DNA of 64,000 nt from Desulfoarculaceae bacterium (GTDB lineage Bacteria; Desulfobacterota; Desulfobulbia; Desulfobulbales; Desulfocapsaceae): assembly GCA_019429465.1 (NCBI GenBank), contig JAHYIV010000004.1, positions 1 to 64,000 on the forward strand, read 5' to 3'. The notes under the pieces are model-generated. The model saw nothing but the letters and a program-made list of their open reading frames with translations. It had not been told where the DNA came from and did not search any database. Positions 56,146 to 64,000 of the stretch are shown in pieces. The first letter of the stretch is position 1; each line of letters opens with the position of its first letter. The position numbers and the translations under genes are program-made.

Positions 56146-57666
56146 TCAAGTCATCCGCCGATACTGAATAGCCTCGGCGACATGACTCAACTGCAAGGAT
56201 TCACTGCGCTCCATATCGGCAACAGTGCGGGCAATTTTCAAGATCCGGTGATATCCTCTGGCCGAGAGGCCAAGCTGCTCCACGCTTTTTTCCAGGAGCC
56301 GGCTTGAAGACGCATCCAGGACACAATATTTCCTGATATCCTTGGGCCCCATCTGACCATTGCAGAACACTTCAGGGTGGTGCACATACCGCTTTTTCTG
56401 AACCTCGCGGGTCTGATCAACCCTCGCCTTAATAATCGCTGATGATTCTCCCTGCCGCTCCGCGCTCATCTCCTTGAACGGCAGGGCCGCCACTTCCAGA
56501 TGAAGATCGATGCGATCCAGCAAAGGGCCGGAGACCCTGTTCGTGTAGTTGTGAATCTGCGCCGGATTACATACACAGTCTTTACGCTTATCCCCATAAA
56601 AACCACAAGGGCAGGGGTTCATGGCCACCGCCAGTACCACACGGGCTGGAAACTTCAGGGAAAGATTTGCCCTGGCAATGGTCACCGTTCCATCTTCAAG
56701 GGGCTGGCGCAGGACTTCGAGGACATGCTTCTTGAATTCCGGAAGTTCATCAAGAAAAAGCACCCCGTTATGGGCCAGTGACACCTCGCCCGGTCGCGGG
56801 ATCTGACCGCCGCCGATCAGACCGGCATCAGAGATGGTATGGTGCGGCGACCGAAAAGGACGGGTGGTAATCAGGGGCATATCTTCCGGCAGCAGGCCGA
56901 TGATGGAATAGATCTTGGAAGTCTCAAGGGCCTCGGCAAAACTGAGATCAGGAAGGATGGTGGGAAGACGACGGGCCAGCATGGTCTTACCCGACCCTGG
57001 TGGACCCTTGAGTAGAATATTATGGCCTCCGGAGGCGGCAATTTCAAGTGCCCGTTTCACATGTTCCTGGCCCTTGACCTCATCAAAATCAACGTCATGA
57101 CTTCTGGCCCGGGCAAAAGAGGTGACCGGGTCCAGATAAAAAGGGACACATTCAATCCTATCTGCCAGAAACTCGATCGCCTGATGCAGGGTATGAACCG
57201 CAATCACATCAATTCCGTCCACCACCGCCGCCTCTATCTTATTGGCATCAGGGACAATAATCCCTTTCATCCCCTGATCCCGGGCCGCCAGGGTGATCGA
57301 CAGGACGCCACGCACCGGACGAACGGCGCCATCGAGAGAGAGTTCGCCCAGAACCCAGTAGTGATCAAGCTTGACACTCTTCAAGGTCCCGGTGGCCGCC
57401 AGGATACCGAGTGCCATGGGCAGATCAAAGCCGGCCCCGGCTTTTTTTATATCGGCCGGTGCCAGATTGACGGTTATCCGCCGATTGGGAAATTCGTAGC
57501 CGCAGTTTCTAATCGCCGCCTTGACCCGATCCTTACTTTCCCGCACACTCCCATCCGGCAGACCAACGGTGGTAAAAAACGGCAGACCGAGGGCAATATC
57601 CACCTCGACCTCAACCGCCATGCCATCGACGCCTACCACCGCCCCACTCTGTACCTTTGCCAGCAT
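56146..57666 (-). CDS. comM: YifB/ComM-family AAA+ ATPase
   Basis: 506 residues. N-terminal Lon-like domain (about 1-165, VGLPDGSVRESKDRVKAA), then Mg-chelatase-type AAA+ core with KGPPGSGKTMLARR, FLDELPEF and an AMNPCPCGFYGD...CVCNP cysteine site, and the C-terminal helical lid (SARGYHRILKIARTVAD). ComM is a hexameric branch-migration helicase acting in recombination of incoming DNA. Confidence 0.94.
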   Translation of the reverse strand: MLAKVQSGAVVGVDGMAVEVEVDIALGLPFFTTVGLPDGSVRESKDRVKAAIRNCGYEFPNRRITVNLAPADIKKAGAGFDLPMALGILAATGTLKSVKLDHYWVLGELSLDGAVRPVRGVLSITLAARDQGMKGIIVPDANKIEAAVVDGIDVIAVHTLHQAIEFLADRIECVPFYLDPVTSFARARSHDVDFDEVKGQEHVKRALEIAASGGHNILLKGPPGSGKTMLARRLPTILPDLSFAEALETSKIYSIIGLLPEDMPLITTRPFRSPHHTISDAGLIGGGQIPRPGEVSLAHNGVLFLDELPEFKKHVLEVLRQPLEDGTVTIARANLSLKFPARVVLAVAMNPCPCGFYGDKRKDCVCNPAQIHNYTNRVSGPLLDRIDLHLEVAALPFKEMSAERQGESSAIIKARVDQTREVQKKRYVHHPEVFCNGQMGPKDIRKYCVLDASSSRLLEKSVEQLGLSARGYHRILKIARTVADMERSESLQLSHVAEAIQYRRMT

Positions 57667-57722
57667 AAGGTTGTATCCTATTTATCCGAACGCATTTTTT
57701 TCATCCGTCTTCCATCACCCTG

Positions 57723-58538
57723 TTATCGGGGATAACGGTCAAATGAATACAAGCTGATATCATTCTCCAGATCCCAATCTGGAGCATAGAGTCTCTGCAT
57801 CCCCTTGCTGTACGCGCCCAAACGTCGTTCATAGATATAAAATGGGGGTAGAACCCGCAGGCCTTCGCCGCCATTTTTGACCGCCTCAACCAGGATAAGC
57901 CGGGCAGGAGCGGAGACATCCGGATAACTGTAGATGGTCTGCAGACGTTTAGGAACAAGATGATACTGTTGCAGATCAATAAGCAGGGCGTTGAGCCCGG
58001 CGGCGGGATAAACAAAGACCACTTTGCCGCGATTTTTGACCACCGCCGCGGCAGCAGCAACCACCTCGGACAGGGTACAGTGCACCTGGTGCCGGGCGAT
58101 AAAAGACTCCTGGTCCTGACAGGGTCTGCCGGAATGTGCTTTATAAAAAGGCGGGTTGCAGATCACCTGGGAAAAGGTCCCGGCAGGAAAAAAATCAAGG
58201 ATGTGCCGCAAGTCCCCCGGCACCACCTCCATCTTGGCGCTATATCCATTCATGGCCCTGTTACGGGAGGCAAGCTCGACAAGCGCCGGCTGCAATTCCA
58301 GGCAGGAGACAGAGGTAACCTGCTCCTGCCAGCGATAGAGGCAGATCAGGGCAATGACCCCACAGCCGCCGCAGAGATCAAGGACTGCCCCCCCTGGCAC
58401 CGGCGGGGAAAAATGGGCGGCAAGGATGGCGTCAACTGAAAAGCGATAGCCGGATCGATGTTGCAGACAGTGCACTCTGCCGGCAAAGAGGGTGTCACAA
58501 CTCACCCTCTCTTCTCGCCCTGCCTGATCAATGGCCAT
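57723..58538 (-). CDS. tRNA1(Val) adenine-N6-methyltransferase-like protein
   Basis: 271 residues. Class I SAM fold with DLCGGCGVIALIC (SAM loop) and CNPPFYK, the NPPF motif of N6-adenine methylases; SGYRFSVDAILAAHF at the start is typical of the TrmN6 (YfiC) group, which acts on A37 of tRNA-Val. Substrate assignment is by resemblance. Confidence 0.85.
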   Translation of the reverse strand: MAIDQAGREERVSCDTLFAGRVHCLQHRSGYRFSVDAILAAHFSPPVPGGAVLDLCGGCGVIALICLYRWQEQVTSVSCLELQPALVELASRNRAMNGYSAKMEVVPGDLRHILDFFPAGTFSQVICNPPFYKAHSGRPCQDQESFIARHQVHCTLSEVVAAAAAVVKNRGKVVFVYPAAGLNALLIDLQQYHLVPKRLQTIYSYPDVSAPARLILVEAVKNGGEGLRVLPPFYIYERRLGAYSKGMQRLYAPDWDLENDISLYSFDRYPR

Positions 58539-58558
58539 TGACGGCGTGTCCCTTCAGA

Positions 58559-59935
58559 TCAGGCAAGCCTGTCTATTTCCTCACCTTCAACCAACTGATT
58601 AAAGAGCAGGCCGGTCATGATCTTGGGATAGAAATAGGTAGATTTATGGGGCATGATCAGATGAGCGTCGGCCACCTCCCTGACCTGTTCAACCCTGGTC
58701 GGATTCATGATAAAGAGCAAAGGGGTATACTTTTCATTGGCAAGACACTCTTTCACAGCCACATCAAGGGCCTCATCATGATCACTGTAATAGGCGATCA
58801 GGTCTTCCTGTTCGCAGCGATGGTGATTAAGACCCAGGGCCTTGTCCATGATGATGTCGGTTAGGACAACCACATCAAGATCCCGCAGCGGTTCCGGACG
58901 TCCGGCCAGGACATCCCGGGCCTCCTGCTTCAGGTTGAGCAGAAAACATCTGTCTGCGACGGGATGATAGACCCCGAAAGTGGAAGAACTTTTATCAGGC
59001 GACTGGGCCTCGAGTTCACCCATCCGCGCCAGCACCTCTCTGATCAACCCCTCCCGACTGCCGTTGACGATCTCCTCACAGAGAAAATAGTGATCAAGGC
59101 GCTTCAACAGCTCCTTCGTCTCCATCACCCCTGGCCACCGTAACAGCCTGTGGGTGGGAAAGACGGAAAGACCGGGATCTTCCATGGGGCAAAGATACAT
59201 GATGATATGATTGGCCGGACTGTTTGCCGGCAGTTCACCTGCAGCCTCACGCACCATCTTACGATAGGCCAGGGCAGTGGTGTAGCGATGATGGCCATCG
59301 GCAATATAAAGGGACTTGTCCAGAAACTGTCGCTGTACATTCTTGATGACATTCTGATCCGTAACCCGCCACAGGCTGTGTATACAGCCGTCAGCATCAG
59401 TCACTAAGCCGACAGGCTCGCTTGCCACCTGTTCAAGCAGACTCAGCACTTCATTGTGCGGATCGGAATAGAGAGAGAAAATCTGACTGAACTGGGCCTT
59501 GCAGGTTACAGTCAAGCGCAGTCGATCGGCAATAACCGTGTCAAAGGTCTGCTCATGGGGTTTGACTACGCCTTCAGAAAACTCGGCCAGGCCGACCAAA
59601 CAGACAAATCCTTTACGGGTCAGCTTTTTTCCGGAGGGGTGTGAGTACTCAGTCTGATAGAGGTAGATCCCGGGTTCCTGGTCTCGCACCAGCACCTCTT
59701 CTTCAAGCCACTGACTGAAAAGGGCGGCCGCTTCCCGGTAGCGCGCATCACTCTCATCGCCTGGCCCGAGACTCTTGATAATGTCCAGACGGATCATACT
59801 GTAGGGATTTCTGGCGCGATACGCATCAACGCCATTAGCGCTGATCACATCATAAGGCGGCGTAACCACTTCATCGAGTTTCCCGACTTTCTGCGGATTA
59901 AAACGTACTCCCTTGAGAGGGGCAATAAAGGCCAT
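58559..59935 (-). CDS. DUF1015-family protein
   Basis: 458 residues, full length for the family. Marks: PLKGVRFNPQKVG, VVTPPYDVIS, IYLYQTEY, KPHEQTF and IADGHHRYTTAL. Its biochemical role is not settled; homologues in other bacteria are often near serine or phosphoserine metabolism genes, which is not the case here. Start behind AAGGAG. Confidence 0.9.
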   Translation of the reverse strand: MAFIAPLKGVRFNPQKVGKLDEVVTPPYDVISANGVDAYRARNPYSMIRLDIIKSLGPGDESDARYREAAALFSQWLEEEVLVRDQEPGIYLYQTEYSHPSGKKLTRKGFVCLVGLAEFSEGVVKPHEQTFDTVIADRLRLTVTCKAQFSQIFSLYSDPHNEVLSLLEQVASEPVGLVTDADGCIHSLWRVTDQNVIKNVQRQFLDKSLYIADGHHRYTTALAYRKMVREAAGELPANSPANHIIMYLCPMEDPGLSVFPTHRLLRWPGVMETKELLKRLDHYFLCEEIVNGSREGLIREVLARMGELEAQSPDKSSSTFGVYHPVADRCFLLNLKQEARDVLAGRPEPLRDLDVVVLTDIIMDKALGLNHHRCEQEDLIAYYSDHDEALDVAVKECLANEKYTPLLFIMNPTRVEQVREVADAHLIMPHKSTYFYPKIMTGLLFNQLVEGEEIDRLA

Positions 59936-60132
59936 GCTCTTTCACTCCTTTTCTGCTACAATATTGGGCAATATAAAAAGGCCAAGCGAGAAGTCCCCGG
60001 TTTCAGACCTCTGTCTTCCAGCAAAGCCACCCTACCATTTCAGCAATGAATTTTCCAAGGTTTTCAGCCATACCCTGTTGATTAATAACTGGCTGCCAAT
60101 GTTAAAAAAATACCCACGGAGGTAAATACCCC

Positions 60133-60510
60133 ATGTTTGATATCTTCATCAAGACACATTTCGCCGGCGCCCATCACCTGCGGGAATATCCTGGTAATTG
60201 CGAACAGCCTCATGGGCACAACTGGAAGGTTCAGGTCACGGTCCGGGCCACAGAACTGGATGAACTGGGAATGGGTATAGACTTCAAGGTACTCAAACAG
60301 AAGGTGAATGAGGTCGTTGATGAGCTCGACCACCGCGACCTCAATGAGCATCCGGCCTTTCTCAACCAGAACCCATCATCTGAGCATATCGCCGTCTTTT
60401 TATTTGACCAGCTCAAGGCCATCCTGCACCATGACCGCTACAGCCTCTACAGTGTCATGATACGGGAAACCGACAACTCAGGATTGACCTATTATGGCCC
60501 GGACGCTTAA
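60133..60510 (+). CDS. queD: 6-carboxytetrahydropterin synthase
   Basis: 125 residues. Second step of queuosine synthesis. Zinc histidines in FAGAHHL and PHGHNW; Cys23 in GNCEQPHGH is the catalytic cysteine; DELDHRDLNE and the SSEHIAVFLFD block (Glu) complete the site. RBS CGGAGG 10-14 bases before ATG. queE follows after 117 bases that hold a palindromic repeat. Confidence 0.95.
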   Translation: MFDIFIKTHFAGAHHLREYPGNCEQPHGHNWKVQVTVRATELDELGMGIDFKVLKQKVNEVVDELDHRDLNEHPAFLNQNPSSEHIAVFLFDQLKAILHHDRYSLYSVMIRETDNSGLTYYGPDA

Positions 60511-60554
60511 CCCTTGTCAAAAGCATAATGGTCTCACCAGCATGGCAAAAAGGG

Positions 60555-60667
60555 CAGTCGCTCTTCATCCTTCCCTGGAGCGAGCGACACTGGAGCATCC
60601 TTGCTCTGCGTAAGGAGCCGTAACGAAATGGTTGAAGATACACAGGTTATTTCGCAACGGCTCCTAA
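60555..60667. repeat. Palindromic repeat, copy 5, spanning the queE start
   Basis: Shares with copy 3 the TCGCTC...GCGACACTGG.GCATCC.TG..CTGCGTAA module, and ends with a hairpin: GGAGCCGTAACGAAAT (60614-60629) pairs with ATTTCGCAACGGCTCC (60649-60664) at 14 of 16 positions, around a 19-base loop. The first arm contains the queE ribosome binding site and its end holds the start codon. Confidence 0.82.
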
Positions 60668-61323
60668 ATATCTCCGAGCTTTTTTATTCCATCCAGGGAG
60701 AATCCACCTATGCCGGTCTGCCCTGCGTTTTCATCAGACTGGCCGGATGCAACCTGCGCTGCCGCTACTGTGACGCCCGTTACACCTACGAGGAAGCCCA
60801 CGCGGCCATGGCCCTTGACGCCATCCTTTCTTTTGTTGATAGTTACCCGGAAGCCTTGGTAGAAATCACCGGTGGCGAACCGCTGATCCAGGAAAACGTC
60901 TACCCCCTAATGGTACAGCTGATCTCCAGGGGCCGCACAGTGCTCTTGGAGACCAACGGCTCTTTACCGATCGACAAGGTTGCCACGGAGGTGATTGTGA
61001 TCATGGATATCAAAACCCCGGGCAGCGGGATGGGAGAATCATTTGCCAGTGAGAATATCGCCTTCGCCAAGGAAAGAAACAGTATCATCCAGGGGGCCTG
61101 TGAACTGAAATTCGTGCTGACCGATAAAAATGACTATAAATGGGCGCGGAATATGGTGATCAGGCACACCCTGAACAAAAGCGGGCCGACCCTTTTCTCA
61201 CCGGCAAAAGGCCAGATCAGCCCGCTTGACCTGGCGACCTGGATACTGCAGGACCAACTAGCCGTCCGGTTGCAGCTGCAATTGCACACCCTGATCTGGC
61301 CGCAGTTGTCACGAGGAGTATAA
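60628..61323 (+). CDS. queE: 7-carboxy-7-deazaguanine synthase
   Basis: 231 residues from ATG 60628. Radical SAM enzyme for the third step of queuosine synthesis; AGCNLRCRYCD gives Cys41, Cys45 and Cys48 for the 4Fe-4S cluster, and TGGEPL binds SAM. Family proteins normally begin about at ISELFYSIQGES; here 13-14 residues (MVEDTQVISQRLL) precede it and come from palindromic repeat copy 5, which also supplies the AAGGAG box 10 bases before the ATG. In the folded mRNA both would be paired, so translation may be limited by the hairpin. Confidence 0.92.
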   Translation: MVEDTQVISQRLLNISELFYSIQGESTYAGLPCVFIRLAGCNLRCRYCDARYTYEEAHAAMALDAILSFVDSYPEALVEITGGEPLIQENVYPLMVQLISRGRTVLLETNGSLPIDKVATEVIVIMDIKTPGSGMGESFASENIAFAKERNSIIQGACELKFVLTDKNDYKWARNMVIRHTLNKSGPTLFSPAKGQISPLDLATWILQDQLAVRLQLQLHTLIWPQLSRGV

Positions 61324-61354
61324 ACCTATAAAATTCACATATCCAGGAAGCATC

Positions 61355-62380
61355 ATGAGAAAGACAATTGCAGTAGAAAAGGCGGTGGGTATGGTTTTAC
61401 CCCATGACATCACCGAGATCGTCAAGGATAAATTCAAGGGCTGTGCCTTCAGGAAAGGCCATATCATCAGAGAGGAAGATATTGACCACCTGAAACGGCT
61501 AGGCAAGGACAATATCTATGTCCTGCAACTGGGACCGGAGGAGATCCATGAGAATGAGGCCGCTGAACAACTGGCCACAGCCCTGATTGGTGAGGGAGTC
61601 ACCCGCTCTTCCGAGCCGGTGGAAGGGAAGATTACCATCATAGCAGATCGGGACGGACTGCTGAAGATCAACGTCGACGCCCTCACTCGTTTCAACATGC
61701 TGGGTGAAGTGATGTGCTCCACCCTCCACACCAATACCCCGGTGAAAAAGGGAGAAACCATTGCCGGCACCCGCCTGATCCCCCTGGTCTCAGCGCGAGC
61801 CCTGATCGATGAAGCTGTGACCATTGCCATGGACGGTGCCCCGATGATCGAGGTAAAGGCCATGCATCAGGCAAGGGCTGGACTGGTTATTACCGGTAAT
61901 GAGGTCTTCCACGGACGGATCCAGGATAAGTTTGAAGCGGTTCTGCGCACCAAACTGACGGCCCTGGGATCGGAGGTGATCAAGGTCGTCTTTGCTCCAG
62001 ACGACATCAACAAGATCAGCGAGGCCATCCACAGCTGTCTTGACGCGGGTGCCGACCTGATCATCACCAGCGGCGGCATGTCTGTTGATCCCGACGATGT
62101 AACACGCATGGGCATCAAAGAGGCCGGGGCCACTGATACGGTCTATGGCTCGCCGGTGCTGCCGGGTGCCATGTTTCTCAGCGGTCGGATAGGAGATACC
62201 CCGGTCCTTGGCCTGCCTGCCTGCGGCATGTTTCACAAGATCACCATCTTTGATCTCATCCTGCCCCGGATTCTGACTGGTGAACGCTTTGGCCGGGAAG
62301 AATTTGCCCGCATGGGTCATGGCGGACTTTGCCGCAATTGCAAGCATTGCCAGTACCCTGTCTGCAATTTTGGGAAATAA
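61355..62380 (+). CDS. MoCF-domain (molybdopterin-binding) protein
   Basis: 341 residues. The middle and end (about 165-310, GLVITGNEVFHGRI, DLIITSGGMSVDPDDVT, GLPACGMF) are a MoaB/MogA/MoeA C-type domain that binds molybdopterin. The N-terminal 160 residues differ from MoeA. The C-terminal tail is rich in cysteine (LCRNCKHCQYPVCNFG), suggesting an FeS or zinc site. Perhaps a cofactor insertion or trafficking factor for molybdoenzymes such as that at 14712; not proven. RBS AGGAAG. Confidence 0.82.
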   Translation: MRKTIAVEKAVGMVLPHDITEIVKDKFKGCAFRKGHIIREEDIDHLKRLGKDNIYVLQLGPEEIHENEAAEQLATALIGEGVTRSSEPVEGKITIIADRDGLLKINVDALTRFNMLGEVMCSTLHTNTPVKKGETIAGTRLIPLVSARALIDEAVTIAMDGAPMIEVKAMHQARAGLVITGNEVFHGRIQDKFEAVLRTKLTALGSEVIKVVFAPDDINKISEAIHSCLDAGADLIITSGGMSVDPDDVTRMGIKEAGATDTVYGSPVLPGAMFLSGRIGDTPVLGLPACGMFHKITIFDLILPRILTGERFGREEFARMGHGGLCRNCKHCQYPVCNFGK

Positions 62381-62405
62381 CAAAAAAAAGGTCAGTATAA
62401 CATCT

Positions 62406-64000
62406 TCAGGGTAATGCTGGTCGGATCCTCTTGCGCCGCTGATCAGAATTCTCCTCCACTTTGTCTTCAGCAGCCTGTTTTACTGCCTCCGCTTCAGCGG
62501 CCTGCTGTTGTTGCTGAAGACGCTTCAACTCCTCTTCCTTATCCACCACCGGTTGCCCAATAACAGGAACCAGGGCAGCAGGTACTGGAACTGGTGTCAG
62601 TTGCGGCCTTACAGGTACAGACCTAATCGAGTCCCGACCGTTACCCCTGTTGTTCGTCGGCCTTTCTCTCAATTGTCCTGGTGAACCCTGCTCTTCCTGC
62701 ACCTGCTGCCGGCCGCGACTGGCCGGCGCCGCTTCTTGTTCCTCCCTCAAGGCCGGTTGCTCCTTGGCAGGGACCGGCACAACAGGTACTGGCGCTGGTG
62801 TCAGTTGCGGCCTTACAGGTACAGACCTGATCGAGTCCCGACCGTTACCCCTGTTGTTCGTCGGCCTTTCTCTCAATTGTCCTGGTGAACCCTGCTCTTC
62901 CTGCACCTGCTGCCGACCGCCAGGCTCAGCTGTTCTTCGTGACTCACCCACGGCTTCAGGATTTATCCTGATTGCTGGAAACAATGATCGTGGTGCCTCC
63001 GTTGGCCTAAAAACCGAACGGTCACGCTCTCTAACAATACGTCTTTCTCCATTCACTGTCCGTTCCTGGATTGAGCGAGGCGGCTTGTGTTCCCTGGGAA
63101 TCTCTCTGACAATCGGCATCATGGTCGTTCGTTCCGGCTCTATCCTGGGCCGACCAATACTTACCCGCTCCCGTAAGAATGGATTTTCCCTCTGTCCAAT
63201 ATCCCGACGTTGGCCTCCCAGAAAGGTATCCCGGTGCACAACGGTTACCGCATCACGCACATGGACATTCCGATAATTTCTTCCCGGCACCACTATGGAG
63301 ATATTAATAGTTAGAATATTAATACTATGGGGTCCATAATAGCCATGACCGTAATAAATTTCGGCAGGTGCGAGAGGCACCCAGGCAATAGTATCTGCTG
63401 TGGCCACCCAGCTGACATAACCAGGTCCCCAATAGACTTCATTGCGCGGCGGCGGTACCCAGCACCAGCCATGAGAAGAGATATAAGACCATCGACCGTA
63501 ATGATACGGCGCCCATCCCCAAGGCTCTTGTGCGATCCAGACATAATCGTCACCGACCCACACCCACCGGCCATAACGATAAGGAGCCCAATCAACAGAT
63601 ATATGGGTGGTCGGAGTCCAGACATAGCCATACTCACTGGTCTGAACCCACCTGCCATTCCTGCTCAAATCCCGTCCATATCCTGTCAACTCTGGCGGCA
63701 GATACTGCTCGCTGTCCTCTGCATCGCTCAGCGAATCATCCCACTGCCTGTTCCATCTCTCCCAGTCGCTGGGGGGGCCCAAGGTCATAAGTGAGGGTAA
63801 GCCATCGTCCATAGAGAGCATCTTGCCGGCTGCGACCCGGACTTCTCCACTCCTGTTTTCTGCGTACACAGCGCCCCGAAAGACGGAAATTTCGGTATAC
63901 CCATTATCACCAATGGCGACGTTGAGAGTCGAACTGTCATACATCCTGATTGAGGAAACCGGGGTGTCTACCTGAATCATGGAATCCATCTCTTGCTTGA
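62406..64000 (-). CDS. DUF6600-like secreted protein (5' end outside window)
   Basis: At least 530 residues; the frame is open to the window edge and the first visible part (QVDTPVSSIRMY..VFRGAVYAENRSGEVRVAAGKML) is the inside of a FecR-like domain, so the true start and probable signal lie outside. Then comes a Trp/Tyr/Gly-rich region (about 110-230) with GYVWTP, DWAPYRYGRWVWV, PWGWAPYHYGRWSY, as in DUF6600 proteins. The end is Pro/Gln/Arg-rich with a 68-residue-period duplication and a Q-run. Probably a cell-envelope protein. Confidence 0.72.
   Translation of the reverse strand, partial: KQEMDSMIQVDTPVSSIRMYDSSTLNVAIGDNGYTEISVFRGAVYAENRSGEVRVAAGKMLSMDDGLPSLMTLGPPSDWERWNRQWDDSLSDAEDSEQYLPPELTGYGRDLSRNGRWVQTSEYGYVWTPTTHISVDWAPYRYGRWVWVGDDYVWIAQEPWGWAPYHYGRWSYISSHGWCWVPPPRNEVYWGPGYVSWVATADTIAWVPLAPAEIYYGHGYYGPHSINILTINISIVVPGRNYRNVHVRDAVTVVHRDTFLGGQRRDIGQRENPFLRERVSIGRPRIEPERTTMMPIVREIPREHKPPRSIQERTVNGERRIVRERDRSVFRPTEAPRSLFPAIRINPEAVGESRRTAEPGGRQQVQEEQGSPGQLRERPTNNRGNGRDSIRSVPVRPQLTPAPVPVVPVPAKEQPALREEQEAAPASRGRQQVQEEQGSPGQLRERPTNNRGNGRDSIRSVPVRPQLTPVPVPAALVPVIGQPVVDKEEELKRLQQQQQAAEAEAVKQAAEDKVEENSDQRRKRIRPALP
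62580..62917. repeat. Direct repeat within the DUF6600-like gene
   Basis: About 133 bases at 62580-62713 recur nearly unchanged at 62784-62917, period 204 bases (68 codons). The copies encode the same Q/R/P-rich segment (start RQQVQEEQGSPG). High identity points to a recent in-frame duplication; copy number may vary between strains. Confidence 0.85.

Noticed and set aside
1-64000. CRISPR array, prophage or complete insertion sequence
   Set aside because: No regularly spaced short repeats, phage structural genes, integrase or transposase gene is seen in the window.

Overview
The window reads as chromosomal DNA of an anaerobic, probably sulfur-metabolising member of the Desulfobacterota (former Deltaproteobacteria), most likely a Desulfobulbales relative. 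This is inferred from gene content: oxygen-independent cobalamin genes (cbiG, cbiH), a TorD / PsrA-PhsA-like molybdoenzyme / four-cluster ferredoxin set, a hexahaem cytochrome c with an NrfD membrane protein, a sigma-54 two-component system beside a multi-rhodanese lipoprotein, and type III pantothenate kinase. No 16S gene or other taxonomic marker is present, so the placement is not proven.

Layout. 1-9 kb: a lone membrane protein, then a leftward cobalamin operon cbiG-cbiH-cobC-cobU-cobT-cobS-cobD/cobQ, the last a fused gene. 9.4-13.6 kb: a secreted SH3 protein, a PDT-ACT-PDH aromatic amino acid fusion with a tiny membrane protein behind it, a zinc-ribbon protein and tRNA-His. 13.6-17.9 kb: a 238-bp tandem non-coding repeat leading into torD, a PsrA/PhsA-like catalytic subunit and its FeS subunit. 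18.1-23.9 kb: an NtrC-type regulator and its kinase, divergent from a rhodanese lipoprotein that has a good sigma-54 promoter. 24-41.7 kb: housekeeping genes (ettA, Hpt protein, tsaC, purD/purE fusion, tetR, greA, TPR/beta-barrel protein, DegT aminotransferase, rpoH, lepA, engB, hisG, hisI). 42-49 kb: an FKBP isomerase and a chemosensory cluster whose cheA is broken many times while cheW, cheB, cheR and a receiver protein are intact. 49-54 kb: a pentapeptide-repeat protein and an FeS / hexahaem cytochrome / NrfD redox module. 54-64 kb: coaX, ldcA, comM-like, trmN6-like, DUF1015, queD, queE, a MoCF-domain protein and a DUF6600-like protein cut by the window edge.

The most unusual theme is a set of small palindromic repeats (hairpin elements with ends resembling GGAGCCGTTA...TAACGGCTCC) scattered between genes. 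In three places they have become coding DNA: the in-frame linker of the CobD/CobQ fusion, the last residues of CobC, and the ribosome binding site plus first codons of QueE, where the hairpin would fold over the start site. A different 140-bp element with terminal inverted repeats and a target duplication sits at the cheB stop codon. A 27-bp copy of the end of cobQ lies 860 bp beyond the real end, so the two copies flank the lone membrane protein gene like an integration footprint. I could not run homology searches; family names come from motifs and general resemblance.
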